From contig NC_087065.1 of the NCBI RefSeq assembly GCF_963678635.1, forward strand, positions 55,518,397 to 55,582,396: a DNA stretch of 64,000 nucleotides. The letters are read 5' to 3'. The DNA is from Symsagittifera roscoffensis. Its lineage: Eukaryota > Xenacoelomorpha > Acoela > Convolutidae. This document shows positions 53,101-63,895 of the stretch, in pieces; positions within the stretch are counted from its first letter, which is position 1, and the number at the start of each line of letters is the position of its first letter. The notes below the pieces were generated by a model that did no database searches, had not been told where the DNA came from, and saw only the letters and a list, made by a program, of their open reading frames with translations. The position numbers and the translations under genes are program-made.

Positions 53101-55749
53101 AAGAGCACCTGATATCCTGCAAGAAAAACGCTACCTACCTCGGCATGCAGTCTCAGAACGAGATCATTGGGGCCATCGGAGACCAGATACAACAGACAAT
53201 CGTCAAGAAGATCAAGAAAGCGAGGTTTTTCACAGTGATCGCAGACGAAACAACTGATGTGTCGCGCAAAGAGCAAATGTCACTCTTTGAGTAGAACGAC
53301 TACTCAACCAACAGCATCAGACCCGAAAACGCACTATTTGCATACAGTTTATTTGCCTTTCTTAGATTATTTGCTACAAGACTCCAACGATCGGTTCCTG
53401 CAACACTCCGAGAAGATATCAGGACTCGCTCGTCTTCTGCCTTCCAGCATACACGACTGCTCACTTGATCCTGATGACATTTGCGATTGCCTCGAGTTTT
53501 ACGGCCCCCTTCTTCCCAGTTCCTCTGGTGTCGCAGCCGAGATCGAGCTGTGGCAACAGAAGTGGGTTCACGATGAAAATGCCCCATCAACCGCCGTGGA
53601 AGCTCTTGAGCACTGTGATCCAGCTTTCTTCTCGAATGTCAGTGTTCTTCTTACGGTGCTTGCGACCCTTCCAGTGACAACTTGCTCAGCAGAGCGCTCC
53701 TTTTCTGTTTTGCGTCTCCTTAAGACGTATCTGAGGTCCAGAATGGGAGAAGAGCGTCTGACGGGACTTGCACTGATGTACGTACATTCAGACCTCAAGA
53801 TTGACCTGGACGACATTATCAACCGTTTCAGCCAGAAGAACCGACGACTAGAGTTCCAACGATAAACTCATTCCATTTTTTGAACTCATTCCATTTTACA
53901 TTCCGTTTGGTTATAAACTCTCTGAAATATGAAATATTTCGCTTTAACTGATTTTTCAAGGAAAAAATAGTCATTAAATGGTGCGCCGAAGGCGCTTTTC
54001 GGAAAATTATGTACTCAAATATGTATGAAAAAACTGGTTCTTTTTTTGGTTCCCTTCAAAAGGGGGGGGGCACGTGCCCCCGGTGCCCCCCCCCCCCTAA
54101 AATCGCGCCTGCAAGCAATTACACTATAAATTGCGTTCAGCATAAAACAATAATAAGATGTAGCAACTAAACCGATAAAGCATTAAGTCAAATAATAAGC
54201 TGGCAGTTTTTTTTTGAAGCGGAATAATTTGTTTGAACAAAACAGGTCAGATTCGAACCTAAGACATTTGTCATCCCAGGCGTATTCGTCACCTCCAGAC
54301 CAAGTAAGACAGATGCATAGAAATTTTAATTCATTGTGAGCTGAACTTGAATTAACAAGTTTCTATGTTTGACCATTCTGTGAACACACTTACTTACAAA
54401 AGTCCAGTACCCGATTGCAAATCCATTGCTTATCGCAAGGGTAAAAATGCTCCAGTAACTACTTAAGTTCATTCTTAGATAGATGAATGCCCTTAGGTAT
54501 ATGTGCACTTTTTGAGTTCAAATCAAGTTAACTTGCTAAAAAGTAGGCAAAAATCGCACTCAAATTAGGAGAGAGGAAGTGGCGCAAAAGCACATCATCG
54601 ATTTCTAGTTTCGAAGGTAGTCTTATTTGATTTTTAGATTTCTCAACGGAATTTAAATTTTACCTAACAGTCCTGTTTTATCATATTGGGCTGTTTCATC
54701 AAAAGGAGCCAATCATAAATTAGTTCTTGAAATTAAAAGGCCATATGTGTTTGAACATTCAGCTCTAAGCCTTAAAAAACAATGTAAAAGAGCGCTAATT
54801 TTTCGCTATGTGATAAAAATAAAATTTGAAATCTAAGTTAATAACCAATATTTGGTGTTCATAACCTTGTAAAATGTTAAGCCGTAAAATGCTGTATATA
54901 ACGAATGCTCTCTATAACAAAAAGGCAAAACAAGCTTGGCACCACTAGCGATACCACATAAAATAAGCATTGCAAGCTAGCAGGCAGAAAAGGAGAGCCA
55001 GTAAGTGACAAAAAAATCGAAAAACTACAACCAAAAAACTTCAAAATAATAACTGGAATGATGTTATTTTCAGAAAACACGTTCAGAAACACAATCGATG
55101 GAGTTTTATAAGAATTCAAAAGCAATTATCGAGAGGCAACAGAGCCGAAAAAACTTGAGCAAACTCCCACAGAACCGAAGACAAAGTTATTGTCATGAAA
55201 AATTTTGAACTATAAATTCTACTCTAAGATTTTTGGTGTTTTGTGCGGTCTGGAGAGAACATAAAAACTATGTTTCCCTGAAACTACCCAAAATTAGGTC
55301 ACTAAGCCGATAAAATATCAACCGAAACCATTTGGACAGAAGAGTGCCGCTTGACGCTAAGAAGTTTGAATTCATTTTCAAACAAGATACCTAGTGATTC
55401 TGTTAAACAAGTTATCCCGGAAAAAGTCTATACTGCAAATTGATAACACTTTGTTGCTAGAGACCACAATTGTGCTTGGCAATATGTAATTAACTAACAT
55501 TTCAATTTTTATGGCAATAGACTAAAGGAGAACAAAATTTATAACTTTAAAAATAGTCAGTCGACGCGGAGAAGGTAGAGGAGCCATCTTTTATCTACAA
55601 TTAACATAAATCTGTCATTTAATTTAATTTCAGCTTCAAATTCGCGACCTGCAACTAATCACACACTGCGGTCGGTGAGAACAGCCTCGACCAGACCTGT
55701 GTCCAGGGCACCCGCCTCCTACGCCGTCAGGAACTCCAGAATACGATAA
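38200..55749 (+). CDS. CNBD2-like protein with two cyclic-nucleotide-binding domains, 12 exons
   Basis: Exons: 38200-38496, 39512-39626, 39865-39995, 40507-40670, 41270-41429, 42691-42842, 43590-43728, 44258-44598, 44792-44864, 45450-45661, 50449-50651, 55634-55749. Every junction keeps phase; the total is 2,103 bp (700 codons plus TAA). All introns are GT-AG except intron 10, which has a GC donor (AG|GCAAGT). Exon 4 gives an YMWPYVGL block and a KPHERG motif. Exons 4-6 form one cNMP domain (PENFFFIYAGKVNVSC, GDWFG across the 5/6 junction, ELTVVAMEDCEFLVVD). Exons 7-10 form a second (HPFLSSLDDETIEALL, GESFG across 9/10, LISCKSVLIEIPLSTF). Both phosphate-binding cassettes deviate from the usual RxA consensus, so ligand binding is uncertain. 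Termini are basic and Ser-rich. CNBD2 in mammals is a sperm cyclic-nucleotide receptor; the same role here is inferred. Confidence 0.85.
38660..38885. repeat. Dispersed repeat, second copy (intron 1 of CNBD2-like gene)
   Basis: Matches 36660-36860 in block order (gtgatacatcatat, tcagtcgtgatttgaaaa, tttcgagcgagtaaagc). It creates a 70-codon open frame that is not an exon. Confidence 0.6.
41027..41100. repeat. Perfect 22-bp palindrome preceded by direct copies of one arm
   Basis: Arms at 41050-41071 and 41079-41100 (gtttttctgccgttacagac plus two bases) are perfect reverse complements around a 7-nt centre. Two further direct copies of gccgttacagactct lie just upstream. It is inside intron 4. 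Confidence 0.85.
45970..46330 (-). repeat. tRNA-derived SINE (family 1) in intron 10 of the CNBD2-like gene
   Basis: On the minus strand an A-box-like tggctaagtggttactg lies at about 46145; the body (gatgctatg, aatttccaatgctacag, ttttattaacgagttag) matches 57665-58030 in order. The B box is degenerate. Confidence 0.65.
46551..46572. repeat. Run of 22 C
   Basis: Homopolymer in the intron 10 sequence; length is liable to sequencing error. Confidence 0.9.
47205..47262 (+). repeat. tRNA-like SINE head
   Basis: A-box-like gtggcgtctccgcc and B-box-like gttcgaggctc about 35 nt apart. No complete tRNA cloverleaf is formed. Confidence 0.5.
51250..51810. repeat. Degenerate tandem repeats of about 170-190 bp in intron 11
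   Basis: Three units share aaaaacttgaacaa, atttctattaa, gtgcaaccagaga-like blocks, then gccgat(a)taaa and gccgaaac. A further copy is at about 55180-55350, on the other side of the hAT element, and a fragment near 35570. Confidence 0.6.
51858..54110 (+). mobile_element. hAT transposon with 8-bp target duplication, inside intron 11 of the CNBD2-like gene
   Basis: A perfect 8-bp direct repeat, caagcaat, flanks the element (51850-51857 and 54111-54118). The ends are inverted repeats starting caggcgcgatttag-like (left caggcgcgattctagg, right complement caggcgcgattttagg) followed by G/C runs. The interior encodes a TTF-type zinc finger and hAT dimerisation region in the host gene's orientation. 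The transposase is internally deleted, so this is a non-autonomous derivative that was moved by a complete relative. Confidence 0.93.
52145..53865 (+). pseudogene. hAT transposase (TTF/ZMYM1-like type), internally deleted
   Basis: Exon 1 starts at the ATG 52145 and runs to 52241, with a gtgagt donor; exon 2 starts at 52339 after tttcag and keeps the frame. It encodes a TTF-type zinc finger (WLCYSHEPAGLFCKVCLFF, then H-x-H-type residues in DAHCNTNYHKDA) and the catalytic-core opening ADETTDVS. The frame stops with TAG at 53292-53294. Homology resumes in another frame from about 53318 and reaches the hAT C-terminal dimerisation motif, with CSAERSFSVLR and RLTGLALMYVH, ending in TAA at 53863-53865. 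Between the two parts the central core, including the later catalytic residues and the expected insertion domain, is absent, an in-place deletion of probably several hundred codons. Confidence 0.85.
54247..54320 (-). repeat. tRNA-derived SINE head (family 2)
   Basis: On the minus strand tggtctggaggtgacg (A-box region) and ggttcgaatctg (B box) are spaced as in 35791-35868, with similar sequence between. Confidence 0.65.
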
Positions 55750-55792
55750 CAGTCGATCACACTTCACAGTCGCATGTCTTCCAACACTTCGC

Positions 55793-55798
55793 AATAAA
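55793..55798 (+). terminator. Polyadenylation signal of the CNBD2-like gene
   Basis: AATAAA 44 nt after the stop codon of exon 12. Confidence 0.6.
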
Positions 55799-56058
55799 AA
55801 TCATTTCGGAAATTGCGTTATTATATAATACTAGATACAATTTGAATTCACATGTAAGCCTCAACAAAAAACGGTTTATTTTCAAATTTTCTTGTTAATT
55901 TCTGCAATTTTTATCAAACACAAAAAGATAACTGGGTTTTAGCAAGGATTCGAACCTCAGGCGGTCCAAAGAGTCCCTCCCCCTTTTGGTATTATTTTAA
56001 GACATCCTTTTTTTGCCTGACCCACCCAAAAGTTGTTTTAGGCGCATTGGGCGCCAAT

Positions 56059-56507
56059 CAGTGATGTCCATTTAAAAAAAACAATTTAAATTAATTTAAA
56101 ATGTCATTTAAAATTCAATTTATTTAAATGTGAACTTATGAGCCCACTCAACTTAAATGAAAAATTTCAATTTAAATCGAGCAATTTAAATTGAAAATCA
56201 TTTCAATTGCTACGGCGGTATCCGATCTGACTCCAAAGTACAGAGTTTACTCATGATAATTAATTTCACATTACACAGTTCCGCGGAAAGCAAACTATCT
56301 AGCAAATAGATATGCCCAAAAAATTGCTTAGGAATTCTTTTCACAAAATTGCGAAAAGTCCCCAAAATTGACAGAAAAGCAGCTAAAAAAGCAAACTGAA
56401 GAAAAATTTAAATAGTTTCGGAAAAATTTAAATTGATGCCAACAATTTTGATAATTTTTTTAAACCATTTTCTTTTAAATCTTTATTTTTTAAAATGGAC
56501 ATCACTG
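56059..56507. mobile_element. hAT-type MITE with perfect 8-bp target duplication
   Basis: 449 bp bounded by inverted repeats cagtgatgtccatttaaa and its complement ending ggacatcactg, flanked by gcgccaat at 56051-56058 and 56508-56515. The interior is made of (a)attta words and has no gene. The termini differ from those of the 51.9-kb hAT element, so another family mobilised it. Confidence 0.92.
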
Positions 56508-57089
56508 GCGCCAATATATACCAATTTTGAGTTGGAGCGCGCGCCGGAAATACGCTATTTTTTGGTCAAACTTTCAAAAAAGTGCCTGAAAACACCTTTT
56601 TTGGCATGTTTTTTTTCCATAAATTTGCATGCGATGCAGGAAATGTTGTCAAAATTGGGTCTCTATATTTGGGATAGCTTGGAAAATCAAATTGGTTGAC
56701 GTAAAAATGTCGACAAAATTTTTGAAAATACCCCCTTGAGAAAATCCTAGATCCACCTCTGATTTTCGCTGTTGCATTTCTAAATTAAAATTTGATTTGT
56801 GTCGCATGACTTTCGGCTGGAACTGAACTTGTCTTAGTTTAATTTATCAAACTGAAAAGGTAACCATGGAATGTTATATTGATCATCATTTGCATGAAAA
56901 CTTTTGTTACAATTCAACATTAAAATATAACTCATATTTTGATACGCAAATACAGGTTTATACCAGCTCAAATGAAAGTCCAGTTTTCAATATTAAGCTC
57001 AAGTTATACCAGCTCAAGTTTTCAATATTTAGTCTTTAGATTATAACTCAGTCCGGCAATATACAGAGCAGAAACACTCATACAGTTCT

Positions 57090-57344
57090 CTACTTCTTGG
57101 AAAAAATGTCTACCAAATCCTGGAATACTTTCTGAGGTTTTTGGTCAGCGTTAATCCAAGAAGTGATGCCGTACTTTTTGTAGTGATCCATAAGTGGCAC
57201 AGTCATTTCGTGATATTGTTGCAATCTTTTGGTGAGTGCTTCCACTGTGTCATCTGACCTCTGAATCAGAGGCTCGCCTGTGATATCGTCTTTCATGGGC
57301 ACTTTGGGAGGAGCGAACTCTCTGTGATATGATCTCCCACTAGC
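57090..57344 (-). CDS. AK2: Adenylate kinase 2, last coding exon
   Basis: On the minus strand an acceptor tttcag precedes an exon reading [26 protein letters not shown], then [12 protein letters not shown] and ending FSKK before TAG (57092-57090). This matches the C-terminal third of adenylate kinase 2, including the end of the LID region (SGRSYH) and the [11 protein letters not shown] segment with conserved arginine. The enzyme interconverts ATP plus AMP and two ADP, in animals mostly in the mitochondrial intermembrane space. Earlier exons (P-loop, AMP-binding) must lie at higher coordinates; none was found up to 64 kb, so the preceding intron is either longer than 6.6 kb or contains a short exon I missed. 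The frame is uninterrupted and looks functional. Confidence 0.9.
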   Translation of the reverse strand, partial: ASGRSYHREFAPPKVPMKDDITGEPLIQRSDDTVEALTKRLQQYHEMTVPLMDHYKKYGITSWINADQKPQKVFQDLVDIFSKK

Positions 57345-57664
57345 CTGAAACGAGATTTTAAATTGGTTAAATTCGTCGACATTATTTCCAATTGCGTGGC
57401 TTCGAACTTTTTGAGCTCTGTTGAAGCCTTAGAATGACTTTTTTGACAACAATTTACCCACCTTAGACAATTTTCGGCTATTTGCTGTTTCAAGCAAAAA
57501 AAATGTCCCTGAAAAATAGTAAAAGCGCCGATGCCTACTATAGAAAAAATTAGGGTTAGTCAGCCATAAATCGCTGCTGTGAAATGATACCAATACGTGT
57601 ACCCTTTGAGAAAATTTTGCAACCAGATCCCCCTCAGTGTTGTCCAGTTAAATAATTATTGGTT

Positions 57665-58030
57665 AACACAGAGGCGAAGGTGCGCTTCACAAACAATAGC
57701 GAGAAAACGACAATGAGCAGCTCTAGAGTTGTAAAAAGTGCAATAAGAACAAGCAAAAATAAGCCTCGAATTAGTAAAAAAAAAATCGGCTACGACTCGG
57801 ACTCGAACCTACGACCCAGAAGTTGAGAGTCTCACGCACTAACCACTAAACCTTAATACACCAAACAATAGCCACAAATAAAGCAGAGAACAGATGCTAT
57901 GAAATTTCCAATGCTACAGATCGTGATTAAAGCAAAAAGGCACACAAGTGAACACTTTTAATGAACTTTTATTTTCGAGTTAGATTACAAAAAAAAGGTT
58001 CATACTAAAACACTAGCTGCTCGCTCGCTT
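57665..58030 (-). repeat. tRNA-derived SINE (family 1), best copy
   Basis: On the minus strand the head reads tttagtggttagtgcgtgag (A-box region) and, 30 nt on, ggttcgagtccgag (B box). The body aligns in order with 45970-46330. Confidence 0.75.
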
Positions 58031-59103
58031 GAACTAACAGTTAATTAAATGGCTATCCAGCACTAGAACCAAAAAGATTCTGCTAGTAGCAGAAATTCGC
58101 AGAAATGGCAGAATTCGGTTTATAGAGGAACAGATAGAGCAGAATATCAATCATACGGCAGATTTTGTCAATTTTTCTCACATATCATTTTAAACTAAAA
58201 AAATATGAAAGCAGCAATTCTATTTCTTGGAAATATTATAGACGCATCTATGCTCTATCCAACTTAACTTCTTACCAAAACTGCTCTAGTTCTCAGAAAC
58301 ACAAAGAATGAATAAATTTACATGCGACTCAGCTAATCTACTATTTTGTGGAGACCGCTCGACTAGCATAAAAATTTGAAAACATAGAACTGTATGTACT
58401 AGCACAAATTTTACAGCTTTTTTCTCAAAAACAGAACAACGAAAATAATCCGCTCAAAATTAAACTTAAAATTCTGGAAAATAGTAAATGGAGCAATTGA
58501 GAAATTAAGCGATCAACAAGAAAAAAAATCCTTGTCACACAAATCGTAATCAGTCACTCCCCGACCTTTAATGGCTGAACCAAACACTGATTCCCCGCAA
58601 ATTATCAACTGTATGAAAAAACTGTGTATAATGATTTTAATTTTGATGATATGAATTTGTGTTTGGATTTTTATGCTACTCGATACGACTTACAATTTTA
58701 AAACATTTATGCTAGTCTTCCTCTATGTCACCCGATACACCGCCTATTTACCTCCTTGAAAAAGCTCTGTTCGTTTTTCAAATTGAATTTTTTTGAAAGA
58801 GATTCAAACAGTACTTATTTTGTAAACGCATGATTAATGAGAACTTTTATTGAGCAGAAAAATGCAAAATTTTTCCTATGAGGCAGCAGAATTTGCTCTT
58901 AACAGCAGCAAAAATCTTTGGGGCATAGTCCAGTACGTCAAAAAACTTAAGCTAATTGGTTAAACCTAGGAGGTTTGCCAACATTTAACCAATTATGTTA
59001 AATGCGTAAATAAGCTATCTCGCTGCTAGCTGCCTAATTGTTTTCTCAGTATATGAGAAATCGCTGCAACCAACCTTGCTCAGCAAAATGTGTACTGAGC
59101 TGG

Positions 59104-59702
59104 GTGTCCCACTCTTTAACCCCACGAAATTTGACCCACTATATTTACACCCCCTACTTAATAACCCCGTAACAAGATAGCCCCACAACAATTTAACCCC
59201 CTTTTAATGACGTTAATTTGTTTCAAATTAACTCCTTTTATTAAGTCCTTTTACACTCATAGTAGTAATCCAATTAGGTGTACTAATTGAGGCCAGAGAA
59301 GCCATTCTTAATTAACTTCATGCATTTTCGCTCAAAAATAAGTGCATTTCGATTAGCTTAAGAAATAATCCCTCATTCACGCGTTTTAAACAGAGATAAC
59401 CTAGGTGGTGCTAATTGACGTTTGTGAGTTTTATAAATCTAAAATGCATTTCTGGTCAAATTTAAAACGCATTTAGCAACGTGTATGTTAATTCATTTCG
59501 GTTCACAAAATTTTTCGCAATTAAAGCTTTGATGTTTACCGACGATATGGTTCCGAATCCCTTTCAAGCAAGTTTCACTTCGATTCTAACAATTGGTATT
59601 AAAAGGGGGTTAAATTGTAGTGGGGTTATCTAATTTCGGGGTTATATGAGAGGTTATTAAGAAAAAAGGGTTTCAAAACACGGGATGATAAGCTTGAGAA
59701 CC
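59104..59702. mobile_element. MULE-like MITE with 10-bp flanking repeat
   Basis: Flanked by actgagctgg at 59094-59103 and 59703-59712. Internal inverted blocks are strong: acaatttaacccccttttaa near 59189 and its complement near 59595, plus ataaccccgt and its complement. The extreme termini are less well matched. The runs of C/G words resemble the MULE at 6509-7381. No coding. Confidence 0.75.
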
Positions 59703-59817
59703 ACTGAGCTGGCCGCTTTTGATTTTGTATTGGCTACAATAACAAATCAAAGTTATAGTGAACGGAAATTATCCCATGCATTGTGCAACGTGATGCTAGG
59801 TAAATAAGAAAACAGGC

Positions 59818-59911
59818 CATTAAGACGGCAAAACATTAAGACGACAAACATTAAGACGACAAACATTAAGACGACAAACATTAAGACGACAAACATTAAG
59901 ACGACAAATAA
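59818..59911. repeat. 15-bp tandem repeat cattaagacgacaaa
   Basis: Six units; the first has gg instead of ga. About 30 bp later gtcgtctta appears as an inverted half-unit. Confidence 0.9.
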
Positions 59912-60325
59912 TCAAAAACGGTTGTCGCCTCAACGGCTGTCGTCTTATTTGCCGGCCACATTGGAAATACGTGTTACATCCGCATAAAGCGAGTTTCTAT
60001 CGTTTTAAATGTTACATTCATGCACATGTTGAAGGTGCGTACCCACAGCCGCATTTCCGGACAGCCGAAAAAACTTAACGTTTCTTGTTAAGTTAATTAG
60101 CAGCAAAATAAAGTTGCACTAAAAAAGCAAACTCGTCACAAAGTTTGAGAACTTTTATTCTAACGATTTAACTATCTAGTTTTTTTTCCAAAACTTAGCT
60201 AACCAAAAATCCAATAGACTCAAAGCATTTTCCATGCGTAATGGTTCTGATTTCATGGAATTCAAAAGCAATAAAAGTGCGGCTACTTAGATAACGCAAA
60301 AAAAAAATTTCGGCTCTCCGGGAAC

Positions 60326-60778
60326 AAAATGTTTTTCTTATAAATATTCAGTGCTTTTACATCACATTTCTCATATGGAAAAATTCTTCCAGTCAAATTG
60401 TTTTTGGGATATGACGTTTCTCAACGGGAAAAAGCTGAAAAAAATGTCACTTTAATTTAAAAAAAAAACTGGAGCAATCAGAAGCAAAAAAGACAGAATT
60501 ATCATGGAACGAAGATAAGTCGAAAAGCAAAAACGAATAAGCACGAGATTATTATACATAAATTTAATGAATGTATTGGCGACTCGAGCCAAGAATTTCA
60601 GTTATTAAAAGAAACGAATGGTGAATCGGCCCACTCTTCACATACTGCGGTCTTGAAAGAAAACAATGCTGATATTACAGAGCCTGAAGGTTTGCCAATA
60701 ACTTTTATCATTTCTTCTTTACAACTGTTCAAAATCTTACTAGTGATACACCGAGACTTAAAACAAGTTTTTCAAAAC
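60326..60778 (+). repeat. Direct duplication, copy 1 (LINE-like)
   Basis: Matches 61114-61566 with only scattered substitutions and small indels, about 789 bp apart. Confidence 0.85.
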
Positions 60779-60816
60779 CGAACAATGCAAGGCGGCTACA
60801 TTTTGAAGGAAATCAA

Positions 60817-61098
60817 ATGGTTATACTAGTCGTCTACGAGCATCCAATCGTTGATAAAAAGAAATTCAACGAATATTTTCATAGAAAATTTGAAAAATTG
60901 TCAAAATCGAAGCTACCTTCAGTAACAGCTGGTGATTTCAACGTGGATGTTTTAAAAAATCTTCAAATTGTTCCAAACTACCGCTGCGCTCAAAGCCGTT
61001 TATCATCAAACGGTTTTGAGCATTTCTCAGAATCACTTCTCTTAGATCCTCATCTTTCATCGATTATTTCATTATCCGCAAATTATTTGAGCCACTAA
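60817..61098 (+). pseudogene. LINE-type endonuclease (EEP) fragment
   Basis: A 93-codon frame has VVYEHPIVDKKKFNEYF followed by LPSVTAGDFNVDVLK, the strand and GDFN motif of the endonuclease/exonuclease/phosphatase domain of non-LTR retrotransposons. The later conserved His motif and the reverse transcriptase are missing. It lies between the two copies of the direct duplication and ends at TAA. Confidence 0.65.
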
Positions 61099-61113
61099 AT
61101 AAGATTCTTAACA

Positions 61114-61566
61114 GAAAATGCTTTTCTTATAAATATTCAGTGCTTTTACATCACATTTCTCATATGGAAAAATTCTTTCAGTCAAATCGTTTTTGGGATA
61201 TGACGTTTCTCAACAGGAAAAAGCTGAAAAAAATGTCACTTTAATTTTATAAAAAACTGGAGCAATCAGAAGCAAAAAAGACAGAATTATCATGGAACGA
61301 AGATAAGTCGAAAAGCAAAAAAGAATAAGCACGAGATTATTATACATAAGTTTAATGAATGTATTGGCGACTCGAGCCAAGTATTTCAGTTATTAAAAGA
61401 AACGAATGGTGAATCGGCCCAGTCTTCACATATTGCGGTCTTGAAAGAAAACAATGCTGATATCACAAAGCCTGAAGGTTTACCAATAACTTTTATCATT
61501 TCTTCTTTACAACTGGTCAAAATCTTACTAGTGATACACCGAGCCTTAAAACAAGTTTTTCAAGAG
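61114..61566 (+). repeat. Direct duplication, copy 2 (LINE-like)
   Basis: Second copy of the 60326-60778 sequence; after about 61566 the flanks diverge and no endonuclease motif follows. Confidence 0.85.
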
Positions 61567-63504
61567 CATTCAATGTACCTATTTAGATATACTTTTCAAA
61601 AAGTTGTAGGATTCAGCAATATTTTGAAAGTTGAACTCCAGGAATTGACGCCGTAGGTTTATTGTTTTGATCAATATATACATCTCGCTATATTTGACAT
61701 TTTTTAGTGAAAATCAGACGCTAGCAATCCAGAAAAATACAAGCCATAGAGAATAATTTTATCGATCGAGTGGAATTTATTCTTACAAGCTGTGCATACC
61801 ACAGAAAGAATTTGAATTAAAAAAAAATTTCTGCCGAATTCTCAGGAGCATCCGAGGAGATGTCATGTGAAACAGTTCGAAACTCTTCCGAACGACACTG
61901 ATTCATATTAAGGACGTATAGCAGCCAACTTTACTACCGTTCGGCGAGAAACCATGATGATATTAAAATTCAGTCGTTGCTTTTCTCAAACGACGCTTCC
62001 TCTCAGCCAGCTACGATCTTCAGTGAACAAAAACCTACGTCAAGTGTTATCCATGACTTCGAGACTTGGGGAAATTTCAAACAAAAATCATGATTGTTAC
62101 TTTTTTCATCAAAATGGACCAGGAGAAAAATGAATCCAGAGGTAATTTTTTCATGCCCCTCAAAATCTTAAAACTAAATCCCCTTTCGAACCTTAAAATT
62201 CATTCACATTTTTTGCTTTCAATAATGGAGAACGCAGTTTTTGTTTCTTTCAACAAAAAAAAACTGAATTGACTCGAAAAAATGACAACTCAAACCGCCA
62301 AAGGTCAAAATTGATAAAAACTACTCCAATTTTGGAACACTAAATCAATACATGATTTTTCATTCTGCAGGGAATGCTAGAAAAACCTAATTTTGAAATT
62401 TACAGCCATTCACATTTTTTTTCGATATAAAGATATCACTATAAAGAAAAGAAGTCGAAAAAACACTTACTTCAAACGTTTGTCTCGATTGATGTTCAAT
62501 TTCAGCAAAAAACGCAAAACATATCACAAGCCTTAAGTAAGTATTCAGTATCACTTAACGAGCGAGTTCTAAGCCGAAATTATTAGCGTAGACAGCCATT
62601 CAACCAAAAAACAAAAAAAATCAAAAAAATTGTCATACTATACGGTGACTTAGCTGAAACCTTGAGCAAAAACAATGAAAAATTAAATTAAAAAGGAATA
62701 TACTGAAAGTCAGGAAATCGTAAACTCTTAAGTAACAAAACTAAGTGCAACTACAACAAATTTGGTTACATCAGAAAATATTCCATGCATTGGAAATTAA
62801 GACGACTCAAAATAATCAGAAAAAATCTACAATTCAAATTTCAAAAAAAAAAATACTTTTATGCACTACTAAACAAGGTGCGGCCGTGAAGACACACCTG
62901 GTAGCTGTGCAAGAAGCGTAACGTTAGCCGACCTGTTTTCTTTGCCACTTACTTGGTCATTAGTCTTTAAAATTAAGTTACAGTTAAGTTGGTTGTAAAA
63001 AACACTACAGGTAAAATTGTTTGTTTCGACGTTTTTTTAAAGTCAGGAACATAGACAATTTACAGTTGAGAAAATTCAATGAACGCAAGGTTTTTAAAAT
63101 TTGGTGAGAACTCACAAATTTAAAACTCTCTTTCGAAACCAGAAGCCATTCAGATTTTTGTCACATCATTTCCATGTTCTTAATTGGATGGCGAGCTCTG
63201 ATTGTCTTCCTTTTAGCAAAGGAATTTGAATTTGAACTTAACAAAAGTCATAACCCAGAAGATCAATTTTGGCGTGAACAAATTTTAAGACTTGTTCCTG
63301 AAAAAAAATTTGACCAACATATGTTGTTGTTGTTTTGTATTCCCAGTATTACTGGAGGGCATGTTCATCCCTTTTCAAGTTTATTAGAAAATTGTCCATA
63401 TGCTTCGACAATTTGCACAATTACAGCATACGCAAATAGCGCTGCTTGAAAACCGCATCTGTCTTCATTACGCTCATTGACACTTAAAAATAGAATCACT
63501 GATT

Positions 63505-63895
63505 AAACACAGAGGCGAAGAGGAGCGTCGCACCACTTGCGATACGACACAAACATAAAACTTTTGAAAAAAATTTAAATGTTGAAAAAAACTAGGAGAA
63601 CCAAACTTTTCGCGTCTGGACAAAAAACAACTAGGGGCCAGTTTAACCTGGATGTACGTGTTTGATATTGAAAAAATTTGCTATACTGATGCGGCACGAA
63701 AAATGTGATTTTAAAAATTGGACTTTGCCCAAAACCTTAGTTGTTTTTCTAGTAAAATAAAGAAAAGTAAAAAAAAGAGATAATCAATTTTCCTGGGGCG
63801 ATATCATTTCTTTAACAACAAAATGAGGAGCCGCGGCTTCTGCAGGAAAATTATCGCCCGGTTCTTTCAATTGAACATTTCATCTCAGAGATGAT
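63505..63895. repeat. Dispersed repeat, copy 2
   Basis: Aligns in order with 33805-34170, including gctatactgatgcggcacg and ggttctttcaattg. The sequence after it also resembles the start of the 34.2-kb array. Confidence 0.75.

Noticed and set aside
57785-57855. True tRNA gene
   Set aside because: A and B boxes are present but stems of a cloverleaf do not pair and similar bodies recur, so it is a SINE.
63174-63449. 91-codon plus-strand open frame starting with ATG
   Set aside because: No motif, no neighbours of matching composition and repeat-rich surroundings. Could be a fragment of an unknown element, but support is insufficient.
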